A program made the translations under genes and the position numbers. DNA of 64,000 nt from Gammaproteobacteria bacterium UBA7310. GTDB taxonomy: Bacteria > Pseudomonadota > Gammaproteobacteria > Pseudomonadales > Ketobacteraceae. Location of the stretch: NCBI GenBank assembly GCA_002471665.1, contig DKQK01000023.1, positions 1,971 to 65,970 of the forward strand, given 5' to 3'. This document shows positions 8,269 to 17,808 of the stretch, piece by piece; position 1 is the stretch's first letter, and each line of letters opens with the position of its first letter. The notes beneath the pieces are model-generated. The model was not told the origin of the DNA. It saw only the letters and a program-made list of their open reading frames with translations, and did no database searches.

Positions 8269-9816
8269 TTATACTCCCTCCACGATGGTGGGTGTCACCG
8301 TGAGCACCAGCTCTCGACGCTTCAACTCGTTGGATTCAGAGCGGAAAAGTGGGTTGATCACGGTCTGGGTCACTGAGTCTTTCCAGGGTAGATCCTGCAG
8401 GCTCTTGGCCACCGAGCGCCGGATGAAACCACCCAGCTGAATGGGCTTGCCACTCTCAGTGATCACTTCTGTGGACAGCTCGTTCAGAGCGATATTAGGT
8501 ACTTCGTATTCCAACCCCTCGAAAGTGTACTTCTCGCTACCCGACACGGAACTGATGACCGGCCAGATCTCCAGCATAATGCGGCCATCCCCCAATATGC
8601 GGGGCGTTACTGCCAAGGTCACCCCTACGCGAACCGAATTCAGTGTCGCGGTGGTTCGATCGTTATTGTTGTCACCTTCCTTCACTTCGATTTCGCCGAT
8701 AAAGGTCAGCTCTTCACCGGTTGAAATGTACGCATAGGAACCGTTGCGTACCGTAACATTAGGTTGTGTGAGCAGCTCCACCTCACCATAGGTACTGAGG
8801 AAACGAACGATAGCCTGGGCATTCACTGAGTCGCTCTCATAACCTACATTACTGGCAAAAATCCCATTGGTTTCATTGACAACATTTTTGCTGACATTGG
8901 TATTACCATTGCTTGAAAGGATACTGTTTAGACTGAAATCAAGTGGATTACCGTTGATGGTGGCATCCTTCAGCGCCAGTTGAGTCCAGTCGATCCCCGC
9001 ACCGCGATCGTCATTCAACGTCACGTCGTAGGCCTGAACATTGATATTGACCTGGCGCTGCCCCCGGGTAATCAGATTGGAAATGAACTCATCCAGTGCA
9101 TTAACACGGCTGGCCTGGCCACCCACACTGATGGTGCCCACGGAACGGATGGCCTGTACGTACGGATTCAACTGCTCGGGAGAGTCCTTGGCCTTTTTAC
9201 CGGTGATATTAAGAATATCTCTGGCACCGTCCACCAGGATGCTCCACTCATCATCGTTATAGGTGCTCTCAATCTTGTTATCGTTACCGCCACTGGAGGA
9301 TGTTGCTCCGTCGGCCCGGGTGGTGGTACTTTCTGTGTTAAATGTGGAACCCACCTTCAATTTAACCTTTCTATTGGACGCAAAAGCAGCGACATTCCAC
9401 TCTTTCCGCACAAAGGATCTTACGGTCACCACACCGGCTGAATACTCGATATCATAGCCGGTAACGGATTCCAGGTAGCGGAAATAATCTTTCAAATACA
9501 TGTCCTGGGCGAACACGCTGACCTGTTGGTTCAGTAATACGTTTTCGTCACCGGGGATAATATTGACGTCATCCAACTGAGTGCGAATGGCGTCGATCAG
9601 GGCAACCCGGCCGCTGAAGTTAATCTTGCGACCAAAAATCGCCTCTTCCGGTGTCACTTCACGCACATAGGTGTCACTGCGCTCAACAACCAGTTGAGTC
9701 GGCTTTTCCTGCAGCGGCTGATATTTTTCTTCTTCGTTGTAAGGCGTTACCGCACAGCCGCCAAGCAATGTGGCCAATAAGAAAGAAGATGAAAATGCTT
9801 TTACGTTAAAATACAT
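8269..9816 (-). CDS. PilN-type lipoprotein secretin of type IVb pilus
   Basis: 515 residues. Lipobox LLGGC at about residue 21 marks an outer-membrane lipoprotein secretin as in R64 PilN, BfpB and TcpC. N-domains lie around residues 50-160 and a Gly/Ser/Asn-rich disordered loop around 160-180. The secretin domain occupies the last ~230 residues and includes the conserved C-terminal region (PIQLGGFIRR, LVLTVTPTIVEGV). It forms the outer-membrane channel for the pilus. The gene is 14 bp from the TcpQ-like gene upstream. Confidence 0.88.
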   Translation of the reverse strand: MYFNVKAFSSSFLLATLLGGCAVTPYNEEEKYQPLQEKPTQLVVERSDTYVREVTPEEAIFGRKINFSGRVALIDAIRTQLDDVNIIPGDENVLLNQQVSVFAQDMYLKDYFRYLESVTGYDIEYSAGVVTVRSFVRKEWNVAAFASNRKVKLKVGSTFNTESTTTRADGATSSSGGNDNKIESTYNDDEWSILVDGARDILNITGKKAKDSPEQLNPYVQAIRSVGTISVGGQASRVNALDEFISNLITRGQRQVNINVQAYDVTLNDDRGAGIDWTQLALKDATINGNPLDFSLNSILSSNGNTNVSKNVVNETNGIFASNVGYESDSVNAQAIVRFLSTYGEVELLTQPNVTVRNGSYAYISTGEELTFIGEIEVKEGDNNNDRTTATLNSVRVGVTLAVTPRILGDGRIMLEIWPVISSVSGSEKYTFEGLEYEVPNIALNELSTEVITESGKPIQLGGFIRRSVAKSLQDLPWKDSVTQTVINPLFRSESNELKRRELVLTVTPTIVEGV

Positions 9817-9830
9817 GATGTGGCCCCCTG

Positions 9831-10352
9831 CTAGCGCTGACTGATGACAAGCAATGGCTTCTTCGCGCCGGCTTCATCTTTCAAATCGAAGAAATACTGA
9901 TGTTTCAATCCAATGGGGGATAACAGATCCCTGAGTGCCTGATCCCGGCTCTTTGTACTTACGTACTGAAAGCGTTTTTGCAAAATGTCCTTGTTCTTAA
10001 CATCCACCAACACCCGCCAATCAGAGGGCATGATGGCAACAGCGATTTCTTCCACCGTTCCGGCAGCAATTTCCACGGCCACTTGCCCGCGCTGAATCTC
10101 AACCGGGGTCAAATCCACAGGCATGTCATTCACCGCGACGACTTTGCGTATCTGGTTGGCCTGCTGTTGCGCCTCTACCACGATCTGCTCAGCAATGTGT
10201 CGCGCCTCTTCAATGGCAGACCTGGCCTCTTCAAGCTCAGCTCTTACGTTTTCCAGCTCCGCCGGCTGTGTAGAATCTTGCACAGCCCAGGCAGCTCTGG
10301 CACAACAAAGCACCCCAAATAGCGTCAACCCTAACGCAACAGATCGAATCAT
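9831..10352 (-). CDS. TcpQ-like periplasmic pilus protein
   Basis: 173 residues from the ATG at 10352, preferred because GGGAG lies 9 bp upstream; GTG at 10355 and TTG at 10358 are alternatives. A signal peptide ends near ARAAWA, then comes a coiled-coil region rich in Glu/Ala (residues 35-70). A C-terminal domain (MPSDWRVLVDV, ALRDLLSPIGL) resembles the TcpQ C-terminal domain that assists secretin assembly in type IVb pili. It is placed directly before the secretin gene, as tcpQ and pilL are. Moderate confidence because the domain is short and divergent. Confidence 0.6.
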   Translation of the reverse strand: MIRSVALGLTLFGVLCCARAAWAVQDSTQPAELENVRAELEEARSAIEEARHIAEQIVVEAQQQANQIRKVVAVNDMPVDLTPVEIQRGQVAVEIAAGTVEEIAVAIMPSDWRVLVDVKNKDILQKRFQYVSTKSRDQALRDLLSPIGLKHQYFFDLKDEAGAKKPLLVISQR

Positions 10353-10429
10353 CACCAACTACTCCCAATTCTCTAAAGGATCGATATAAAAGACATACAA
10401 GCCACAAAGAAAAACAAAAAATTGCTCAA

Positions 10430-11191
10430 CTAATTCGAAGCCAGTGCAGAAGTTCGCGCATTCACTCTCAGTTCCGGCCCTTCACCCAGCAAGGATGCCA
10501 ATGAATCGTGTCGGGTCACGGCATCCGACTCCTTGAGGTAGGCACCCACATAGATGAAGTAGCTGGGCTTCTCCGGATTGGAACCACGCCATTTATCCTG
10601 TTCATTGACCGCTTCCAGTTTGTCCCACATCTCATTCCAGGGTTTAGGCTCCGGATAGACGTAAACCAGCGAATAGTTGTAACGCGCCTGACGTACCTGT
10701 GTGTCGGCGGTTTGCCCAACAACATCACCCGCTTCACTGCGTTGCACCCGGCCCGCCACCGCAATTTGGGTATTAATGGTGGCAACCCCATAATCGGAGG
10801 CAGACTCCATTGGATCATGCCCGCCAGCATCCGCCACTTGAGGGTTGCCTGTTGTATCCAGAGCAGCAATGGCACGATCGATAATCTGAATTGCCCGATC
10901 AGCCTTGCTGCGCAGCCGTGCCAGAAAATCATCGGCCAGTGGCTGAATGGCCGATTGACCGGATTGCGGTGCCGTGCTGGATGTTGCCTGATCAGCGGAT
11001 TTCCCCATCTGCGCTTTCAGGTTTGCTATTTCCTGCTCCAGTTCATAGAAGCGCTGCCAATAAGGATCCTGGCTCGCCACGGGCTTTGGCTGGAAGTAGC
11101 CATCCTGGCTGGGTGTCACCATGTCGCCAAACAACGTACAACCCGACAATACGCCAACCAAACCACTGACCAGTACAACTTTGTGAATCAT
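10430..11191 (-). CDS. Lipoprotein, first gene of pilus operon
   Basis: 253 residues with lipobox LSGC at residues 15-18, then a Gln/Pro-rich linker and coiled-coil segments at about 45-65 and 90-115. The remainder is a soluble periplasmic domain (YNYSLVYVYPEPKPWNEMW). No family recognised. It is the most upstream member of the pilus operon and is likely an envelope component or pilotin-like partner of the secretin, but that is inferred only from position. The region 11192-11319 upstream separates it from a divergent gene and must hold both promoters. Confidence 0.65.
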   Translation of the reverse strand: MIHKVVLVSGLVGVLSGCTLFGDMVTPSQDGYFQPKPVASQDPYWQRFYELEQEIANLKAQMGKSADQATSSTAPQSGQSAIQPLADDFLARLRSKADRAIQIIDRAIAALDTTGNPQVADAGGHDPMESASDYGVATINTQIAVAGRVQRSEAGDVVGQTADTQVRQARYNYSLVYVYPEPKPWNEMWDKLEAVNEQDKWRGSNPEKPSYFIYVGAYLKESDAVTRHDSLASLLGEGPELRVNARTSALASN

Positions 11192-11319
11192 TTATCACCC
11201 CCACCAACACCACATTACGATGAACAAATTACCTACTACGAAAGACAGGGAGAGGTTAAAAAAAGCCGGATTTATTACCCTGCACTGTCTCTTTAAAAGC
11301 ACCTTCCAAGAGAGTTCTT

Positions 11320-12891
11320 ATGCCCGTTCTGCCCAATACAACCAAAGCCATTTTGTTAATCAGCCTTATCACATGCAGCGCTGCTATCTACTGCCAGCTC
11401 TACAACCAGAGTTTGCGTGATGCTCAGTTGCGTCATGCAGTCATGCTGCAGCAGCTGCAGGGCGGGCTGGCGAGTATTGCCGGTAAGGCAGAGGGCCTGC
11501 TGAATGGATCAGAAGAGCTGGCGTCGCTGAAATCGTTAAGCGACAAGAACATTGTCACCTATCAAACGATTATGAACGGCAGCATCAAACAGGATCTGAC
11601 CGCCGTCGACACCCTTATCCCAGACGATATCCAGCCCTTCCAGACAAGCTTCGGTCAGTTCTCTGATCAGGTCGCCAAGCTGATTCAAAGCCGTTCGCAA
11701 CTTGTACAGCTGGAGAGTAAACGGGAAGAGATAATTCTGAATGCACGGGTTCTGGCTGAAAAAGGAGCTGACCTGGCCGTTGGAATTCACCAGTTTGGGG
11801 CCACTTCTGATCAGATCGCGGCCACCTATGAACTTGCCTTACAGTTAAACAGGCACTATCTCAACGTTACCCAGGTGTTTTCGGACAGCGGCCGGTACCG
11901 CGCATTGGAGCTGGGTGCTGTTTCCAACACCCTGACGAGTATAAGTACAGGACCAGGCGCAACCCAGTCGGCCATACTGAGGCGCAGCGCGGCCCAACTG
12001 CTCAGTGATATAGAGTCCTTCTCACAGACCGCCGCCGCCATCGAAGAGCTTGAGCAGCTGAAACAGAACCTCAACCAACAATTGCAAGGCATCCAGGTTG
12101 CGCGCTCTGCCCTGTCAAACGACATCCACTCCCTGCAAGAGGCCGTAACCTCAAACCGTTCCCCGTCCTTTCCACTGGCTTTAGCCGCCTGGCTCATCAG
12201 CGTTTCATCTGCGTTGGCCGGTTGCCTGATGGCTGCCAGAGCAAGCGCTACAGCGACCGCACCAGCCCCTGTACCAGTACCCGAACCAGCCAGCGAGTTG
12301 ACCAGTGGCTATTATCTCAGCCAGATTAAAACGGATAAAAACAAACTGATGAACGATATCAGACCGTTGGCGGATGGGATTCTGTACCTGCGTGCGGATG
12401 AGCACCTGGAATCCACCGGCGATATCGCCAAATGCTTTAACCGCAGCCGGGAAGCGTTGATTGAAAAAATTGACACATTGCGCACATTGGTGAATCGCCT
12501 GCAACAGGCGGTAGATACCAATAATGAAACAGGCGCGGGCGATGCGCCCAGGCTCAGTTTGGATACCGCCCCGATCGAAGATCTGACATTCAAAGCCCAG
12601 GCGGGGCTGGAAGGCATTAGCCGCAAAATCAGGCGCCAGAGTATTGATGATACGGTGACCCGCAAAGAAGTGCTGATTCAATGTCGACAGACAGACGCTA
12701 TTCTGGATGAAATCCGGGTTCGAGTGAAAAAGTGCGTGAAGGAGTCAGTGCCCAACCCCCTACCGGAAACGACTGCCCAGATGCCGCAATCCCACAACGT
12801 TGAAGTGAAAAAACTGATTACGAGCATTATAGAGGGCCTTGACGAATTCCAGACACAGCCTCCTGCCAAGGTGCGCCGTAAAGCGGGTTAA
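11320..12891 (+). CDS. Two-TM coiled-coil membrane protein of unknown function
   Basis: 523 residues. The first TM is at about residues 8-27 (ILLISLITCSAAIYCQL). A long helical periplasmic region follows, then a second TM around 287-306 (LALAAWLISVSSALAGCLMA), a Pro/Ala linker, and a cytoplasmic helical domain. The layout resembles a chemoreceptor or PilJ, but no methyl-accepting signalling hairpin or HAMP motif is visible. It is divergent from the pilus operon and ends 3 bp from the convergent sigma-54 activator. GAGAG upstream of the ATG supports the start. A sensor role is speculation. Confidence 0.7.
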   Translation: MPVLPNTTKAILLISLITCSAAIYCQLYNQSLRDAQLRHAVMLQQLQGGLASIAGKAEGLLNGSEELASLKSLSDKNIVTYQTIMNGSIKQDLTAVDTLIPDDIQPFQTSFGQFSDQVAKLIQSRSQLVQLESKREEIILNARVLAEKGADLAVGIHQFGATSDQIAATYELALQLNRHYLNVTQVFSDSGRYRALELGAVSNTLTSISTGPGATQSAILRRSAAQLLSDIESFSQTAAAIEELEQLKQNLNQQLQGIQVARSALSNDIHSLQEAVTSNRSPSFPLALAAWLISVSSALAGCLMAARASATATAPAPVPVPEPASELTSGYYLSQIKTDKNKLMNDIRPLADGILYLRADEHLESTGDIAKCFNRSREALIEKIDTLRTLVNRLQQAVDTNNETGAGDAPRLSLDTAPIEDLTFKAQAGLEGISRKIRRQSIDDTVTRKEVLIQCRQTDAILDEIRVRVKKCVKESVPNPLPETTAQMPQSHNVEVKKLITSIIEGLDEFQTQPPAKVRRKAG

Positions 12892-12894
12892 GCA

Positions 12895-14583
12895 CTACAG
12901 ACTGCGTCTTTTCTTCCGATCAGGCGTCTTGATATTGTACCGGCTCATTTTATCAATGAGGGTTCGTCGCGGAATTTGCAGTGTTTCTGCGGTTCGCGTC
13001 TGATTCCAGTTATTGGCTTGAAGGTGCTGCTCGATGACGGAAATCTCATAGGCGTTTACCGCCTTCTTCAGGGAAGAGAAATCCTGCATGGCTCGGGACT
13101 GGTGAATCAGGGTCTCCCCGGATCGCCTGCCTACCACAACCCTGCCCTGCGTACAATCCTGTATGGATTCAGGCAGGTGTTCGATCAATAGAGAACCCCC
13201 ATCTTCGCACAGCAGGACTGCCCGCTCTATCGCGTTCTGCAACTCACGCACATTACCGGGAAACGGGTAGTTCAATAGCAAATCCAATGCCGTAGGGGAA
13301 ATTCCGGCAATCCGTTTTCCATAGAGCCTGGTATACTTCTTGACAAAATGATCGAGCAGCAGCTTGATATCCGCGTCTCGATCCCGCAGCGCCGGTAATA
13401 CGATGGGAAATACATTAAGCCGGAAAAACAGATCCTCTCTGAACTCACCACTTTTGATTTTTTCAGGCAGATTACAGTGGGTGGCAGCAACAACACGCAC
13501 ATCCACCTTCACTGATCCGGTTGCCCCCAAGGGTCTGACTTCACCTTCCTGTAGCACTCGCAAAATCTTGCTTTGCAGATTCAAAGGCATATCACCGATT
13601 TCATCCAGAAATATGCTACCCCCGTTGGCCAGTTCAAATAGCCCCTTTTTTTCCGACGTAGCCCCGGTGAAAGCACCTTTTTTATACCCAAACAGTTCAC
13701 TTTCCAGTAGCTGTTCCGGCAGCGCGGCACAGTTTTGAGTAACAAAAGGCTTGTGTTTTCGCACACTGTTTTCATGAATTGCCCGGGCAAACACCTCTTT
13801 ACCGGTACCGGTTTCCCCTGTCAGCAAAATACTTACTGCGGTGTCCATGGCCTTTTCCATAAGCCGGAATACCCGCTGCATAGCCTCACTTTGCCCAATA
13901 ATGTTGTAGTCCGGATTGCGGCTATTACGCGCTTTCAGGAAACGGTTTTCCTTTTCCAAACGCTGATTGGTATCGTTCAACAGTTCGATCAAATGGCTAT
14001 TGGTTTCAATCAGAAGCGCATTATTAATGCAAACCGCAGCCTGCGCTGCGAACGCACAAATGATCGGTTCGAGGGACTTGAATGATACATAGCGCCTGTT
14101 ATAGGCATCCTTGGCGTTGACCAACTCCAGTACACCGATTGTCTGCTTGTCATGGTCACGCAACGGAACCAGAATGAGGGATTGAGTGCGGGTACCATTG
14201 ACCTGATCATGCTGATAGATATATTCAAGGTCAAAGCCGGTATAACGGTAAACATCATCGATCAGCACCACAGAGCTGGTCATGCCACAGAACATTAACG
14301 GATCGTTTGCCGCACTGGAACCCATCTGGCCGAAATCCCTGATGCGATACCAGTCATTCTGTGGTTCGCCCCCTTCCCATTGTGAGATGCGCAGCTGCAG
14401 CTTTGTCTTGGTAACGTCCAACACATAAACACGCCCAGCTTCGCAATTGGTAAAATTTCGGGCGGACGCCAGAACCTTACTCAACAGACTTTGCACGTTG
14501 CGTTCAGTGGCCAGAGTCGTTGTGGTTTCCACAAACTCTTCTATGAAACTGAGCGCCTTGACGAGCTTTCCTATATCATTCAT
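12895..14583 (-). CDS. GAF-domain sigma-54-dependent transcriptional activator
   Basis: 562 residues. A GAF-type sensory domain spans about 15-195. The AAA+ domain has Walker A GETGTGKE at 256-263, the sigma-54 contact loop GAFTGA, Walker B FLDEIGDMP and an arginine-finger region. The C-terminal Fis-type HTH contains TRTAETLQIPRRTLIDKM. The protein activates RpoN promoters. It is 21 bp downstream of tssG and so probably co-transcribed with the T6SS sheath genes, the place held by vasH in Vibrio T6SS. Likely target promoters are in the T6SS, but its ligand is unknown. Confidence 0.9.
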   Translation of the reverse strand: MNDIGKLVKALSFIEEFVETTTTLATERNVQSLLSKVLASARNFTNCEAGRVYVLDVTKTKLQLRISQWEGGEPQNDWYRIRDFGQMGSSAANDPLMFCGMTSSVVLIDDVYRYTGFDLEYIYQHDQVNGTRTQSLILVPLRDHDKQTIGVLELVNAKDAYNRRYVSFKSLEPIICAFAAQAAVCINNALLIETNSHLIELLNDTNQRLEKENRFLKARNSRNPDYNIIGQSEAMQRVFRLMEKAMDTAVSILLTGETGTGKEVFARAIHENSVRKHKPFVTQNCAALPEQLLESELFGYKKGAFTGATSEKKGLFELANGGSIFLDEIGDMPLNLQSKILRVLQEGEVRPLGATGSVKVDVRVVAATHCNLPEKIKSGEFREDLFFRLNVFPIVLPALRDRDADIKLLLDHFVKKYTRLYGKRIAGISPTALDLLLNYPFPGNVRELQNAIERAVLLCEDGGSLLIEHLPESIQDCTQGRVVVGRRSGETLIHQSRAMQDFSSLKKAVNAYEISVIEQHLQANNWNQTRTAETLQIPRRTLIDKMSRYNIKTPDRKKRRSL

Positions 14584-14604
14584 ATCTACAAAGACAGCCA
14601 GGGG

Positions 14605-15615
14605 TTAAATAGAACGATGATCTGACACACAGATTCGAACCGGTTCAATATCGCTGAAATCATCATCACCGAGCACATAATCCCAACCCAATTCCCGCGG
14701 CGCACCGACCTGCCGCGCTACACCATGGCCGGCAGGTACAGGATGCAGCCAAAGCTCGTATTCCAGAGGATCCACCATTAAAAACTGCAACAGATCAACC
14801 AGTTCATCAAACTGCTCACCCTCGGGCAGAAAGTGCCGGTACAGCTGGGAACCCAGCCCCTTCAAATGCAGATTGAACTTTCCATTGCAGTCCTGAATTG
14901 AGTCCCCCATAAACAGATCCTCCCCCAGGCGGGCATTCTTCATCCCCATTGCATTACATTGGCTTTCAGGAACCTCTATTGTTCTGATCACCCAAGGTTC
15001 GAATACAACCTCAGGAATGCTGAAATACGACGACAGTACTTTCGCCATGGCATCAGCACTGGCACTCCCATTGGCTAAAACGCCACTGAACGGCAGTAAT
15101 CGATGCCACTTTAATCGACCGGATTCTTTCAGCAGCGCCTGATCAACCCCTGCCATGGAGAGCAACCAACGTGAGTAATGGTCGCCACCATCAACCGAAT
15201 ACTGGATGTAATAACGATATTTCTCCCAGCAGGTTTGCAGCAGACTGATCAGGCGGTGATTGAACAAATCCATCAGATCCCGGCTGGGGTGCTGAGGATC
15301 GCTGGATTGCAACACACGCTCAGTATAATAAGCAGGCAGTGGTGATGCCGGGCCGTAGAGCCCCATAAAACTAACGGTGAGCTCAATAAAGTCTTCATTT
15401 GGCTCTTCAAGCCAGGCGCCCCCGGCAATATCAGATGCGGGAAACCCCAGGCTGGCCAGTGCCCTGTATCTCAGGTTGACTGGCTTGTCACTGGCTTCGT
15501 TATAGAGGCCGCAGAATTGCTTTAACAGGGCATTAAGTTGGTAGAAAGCGTATTCGTTAACCCGCCCCAACTCGCTGCTTACAAAAGACGATATGAGCCG
15601 GTTTTTGGTTTCCAT
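14605..15615 (-). CDS. tssG: T6SS baseplate subunit TssG
   Basis: 336 residues, the usual size for TssG/ImpH/VasB. Conserved features include an N-terminal segment with RYRALASLGFPASDI, then MGLYGPASPLPAYYTERVL and the Pro/Leu-rich C-terminus. TssG joins TssF, TssK and TssE in the wedge of the T6SS baseplate in the cytoplasm. Its start lies 37 bp inside tssF, implying translational coupling, and the sigma-54 activator follows after 21 bp. Confidence 0.93.
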   Translation of the reverse strand: METKNRLISSFVSSELGRVNEYAFYQLNALLKQFCGLYNEASDKPVNLRYRALASLGFPASDIAGGAWLEEPNEDFIELTVSFMGLYGPASPLPAYYTERVLQSSDPQHPSRDLMDLFNHRLISLLQTCWEKYRYYIQYSVDGGDHYSRWLLSMAGVDQALLKESGRLKWHRLLPFSGVLANGSASADAMAKVLSSYFSIPEVVFEPWVIRTIEVPESQCNAMGMKNARLGEDLFMGDSIQDCNGKFNLHLKGLGSQLYRHFLPEGEQFDELVDLLQFLMVDPLEYELWLHPVPAGHGVARQVGAPRELGWDYVLGDDDFSDIEPVRICVSDHRSI

Positions 15616-17366
15616 TCGTAAATCTCACCATTTTCGACACCCAGTACCAAAAGGTGATGAAAACTGTTCATCGTACAATTTAAGGCAAACAATTCATTGA
15701 GTATCGATGCAAAAAGAAACATATCGCCCTCGGTTGCGAAGTGGCTTTCTTTTAACCTCAACACGGTTTTACGACCTCGAACCGGCAATCCATTATGAAT
15801 TCTGTCCTCAAATCCGCTTTGAATACCATCAAAGGCATCCAGTCGATGTTGACTGGCCAGGGCCTGCTGTCGATCGTAGTAGCTTTTGTAATCGTAGGTG
15901 GACAGAATTGCCTTTAATGATTTCATGTCGGTGAGTGATAAATAGTTCAACGACATGTTGGAGATCAGGCGCCAGTGAAACGCCTTATCCAGTGGTGGCG
16001 CAAAGGACGGTGTAACATGAGTGATGTTTCTAAAGGTGGCGTATTCAGGGCTGCTACCGGTTTCCACGCAAATATCGCCAACACCCAACAACGTCGGCAG
16101 ATGGCGGTTGGTGCATACCAGGTCGATGGATATGGTTTCCGTTTCAGGAAACACGCTACTTTCGTACTGATTTACGAAACTGATATAACTGTCCAGACCA
16201 TAGCCGTTCACGGATGGCTTCTGCCGTTCCCGGTAGAATCGTTTCTGATTGTCCACCGGCGCACTTTCAAAGTGTTCGAATGATTCAAAGCGTTTGAAAT
16301 CCTGGTGGTGGTGCGTTTGGTGCCCCCACCCCCGCACCGTATCAATATCAAATATTTCGTAATGCGAGGGATTCTGGCCGGCAGGCAGAACCCGATACTC
16401 TGCTTTTTTGTGATCCGCCCGCAGTGGAATCGCTTCATGCTTGAACAGGTTCACAACAGGCGTGCAGAACAGCCTGAAATTCTCTTTTGTTACCGTAATA
16501 TGATTATCCAAAGCCCGATCAAAGTTGAACTTCACTTCAATATGGGCCGCGGTTGCCACTCGCTCATCCCGCAGGGCCCGCAATCGTATGGCATCCAGTT
16601 GTGTGAGCTGGACAAAATGGAACTTCTCAGGCAGTGCATAGTATTCCTGAACCAGACGGTAACCATTCAACAGATAGGGTGATGCCGGTAGCAGGTTCTG
16701 GCTTTCGCTGAACCCCAACGGTAGTACCGCATCGTCTGCCAGTCGGGTAATGAGAATTTCATCACCATCGTTGGTATGGGCAACCAAATCAATGGATTCA
16801 AGATAGCGGAACATCCACAAGTACAGTGATTGCGCCACATGGACTTCTCCATGCAGGTAACAAGGCAAGGTATCCATCTGCACGTCCTGCCAGGATACGC
16901 GGGTCGTCAGGCCCAGAAAAAGGGATACGCTGGCGCCACTGGGGCGCTGATACTGCCGGGTATCAGCCACAGCCAGAGGCAATAAGGGCACTTCATAGCA
17001 CGTTTGAAACACACAGGCGGTTCCATCCACCCGCCGCGATTCAACCTCAACGCCTTTGTCAATTATCTGCTCTTCCGACAGGGTTGGTGATGGTGTGAAC
17101 TCCAATATGGACAACGCCGGTATGGGCCTAAGAAAATGTGGCCACATCAACGCCATCAGGGAATGGGTGACCTCCGGCAGTTCATCATCCAGCTTCTGGC
17201 GCAGCCTTCCTGTCAGAAACGCAAACCCTTCCAACAAACGCTCAACATCCGGATCCTGCCCTTCTACGGTGAGGAACGGAGCCAACCGGGGGTTGCGCTC
17301 GGCAAACTCGCGCCCCAGTTCTCGGATGGTGGACAACTCATCGTGGAAGTATTTATTAAAGGACAC
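15579..17366 (-). CDS. tssF: T6SS baseplate subunit TssF
   Basis: 595 residues, normal for TssF/ImpG/VasA. The N-terminus (FNKYFHDELSTIRELGREFA) and the segment LMWPHFLRPIPALSILEF are hallmark regions. It forms the baseplate wedge with TssG. It starts 2 bp after tssE. No truncation is seen. Confidence 0.95.
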   Translation of the reverse strand: MSFNKYFHDELSTIRELGREFAERNPRLAPFLTVEGQDPDVERLLEGFAFLTGRLRQKLDDELPEVTHSLMALMWPHFLRPIPALSILEFTPSPTLSEEQIIDKGVEVESRRVDGTACVFQTCYEVPLLPLAVADTRQYQRPSGASVSLFLGLTTRVSWQDVQMDTLPCYLHGEVHVAQSLYLWMFRYLESIDLVAHTNDGDEILITRLADDAVLPLGFSESQNLLPASPYLLNGYRLVQEYYALPEKFHFVQLTQLDAIRLRALRDERVATAAHIEVKFNFDRALDNHITVTKENFRLFCTPVVNLFKHEAIPLRADHKKAEYRVLPAGQNPSHYEIFDIDTVRGWGHQTHHHQDFKRFESFEHFESAPVDNQKRFYRERQKPSVNGYGLDSYISFVNQYESSVFPETETISIDLVCTNRHLPTLLGVGDICVETGSSPEYATFRNITHVTPSFAPPLDKAFHWRLISNMSLNYLSLTDMKSLKAILSTYDYKSYYDRQQALASQHRLDAFDGIQSGFEDRIHNGLPVRGRKTVLRLKESHFATEGDMFLFASILNELFALNCTMNSFHHLLVLGVENGEIYEWKPKTGSYRLL

Positions 17367-17368
17367 AC

Positions 17369-17785
17369 TTATACCCTGACGGTGGCCTGACCGTTGCCAG
17401 TCAATACCGTGTCGAAAGCAACCCGGGAAACCTGATCCTGATAGCGCAACCGGCCTTCAATGGCGAACTTCATCAACAAGGGTTGTTCCGGATCGGGCAC
17501 GTAGTAGACATTCACGCTCTCCAATCTTGGCTCATAGGTTTCAATAAAATGCTGAATGGCGTTGCGAATATACTGTACAGCGTCAGGAAACTGATTCACA
17601 ACATCGTTAAAGTCCGGCATGCCGAACCCCTGCAACGCCTTCACACTGCCCAGGCGCACATTCAGCATGTTCTGGATATTCAGGGTGACGCTGTCGAGAA
17701 AAGAATGCCAGTCAAACCGGGTGGTGTAACTGGCTGGAAGCGCTTCATTATCCAACCGGTCCAATAAACTGTGTTCTTTTCTCAC
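17369..17785 (-). CDS. tssE: T6SS baseplate subunit TssE (gp25-like)
   Basis: 138 residues, typical of the gp25-like TssE family, with the conserved Leu/Asn-rich segment SVTLNIQNMLNVRLGSV and the acidic core typical of phage T4 gp25. It links the sheath to the baseplate. It lies 23 bp after tssC and 2 bp before tssF. Confidence 0.92.
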   Translation of the reverse strand: MRKEHSLLDRLDNEALPASYTTRFDWHSFLDSVTLNIQNMLNVRLGSVKALQGFGMPDFNDVVNQFPDAVQYIRNAIQHFIETYEPRLESVNVYYVPDPEQPLLMKFAIEGRLRYQDQVSRVAFDTVLTGNGQATVRV

Positions 17786-17808
17786 AACGCCGCCCTAAAT
17801 TGTACGCA

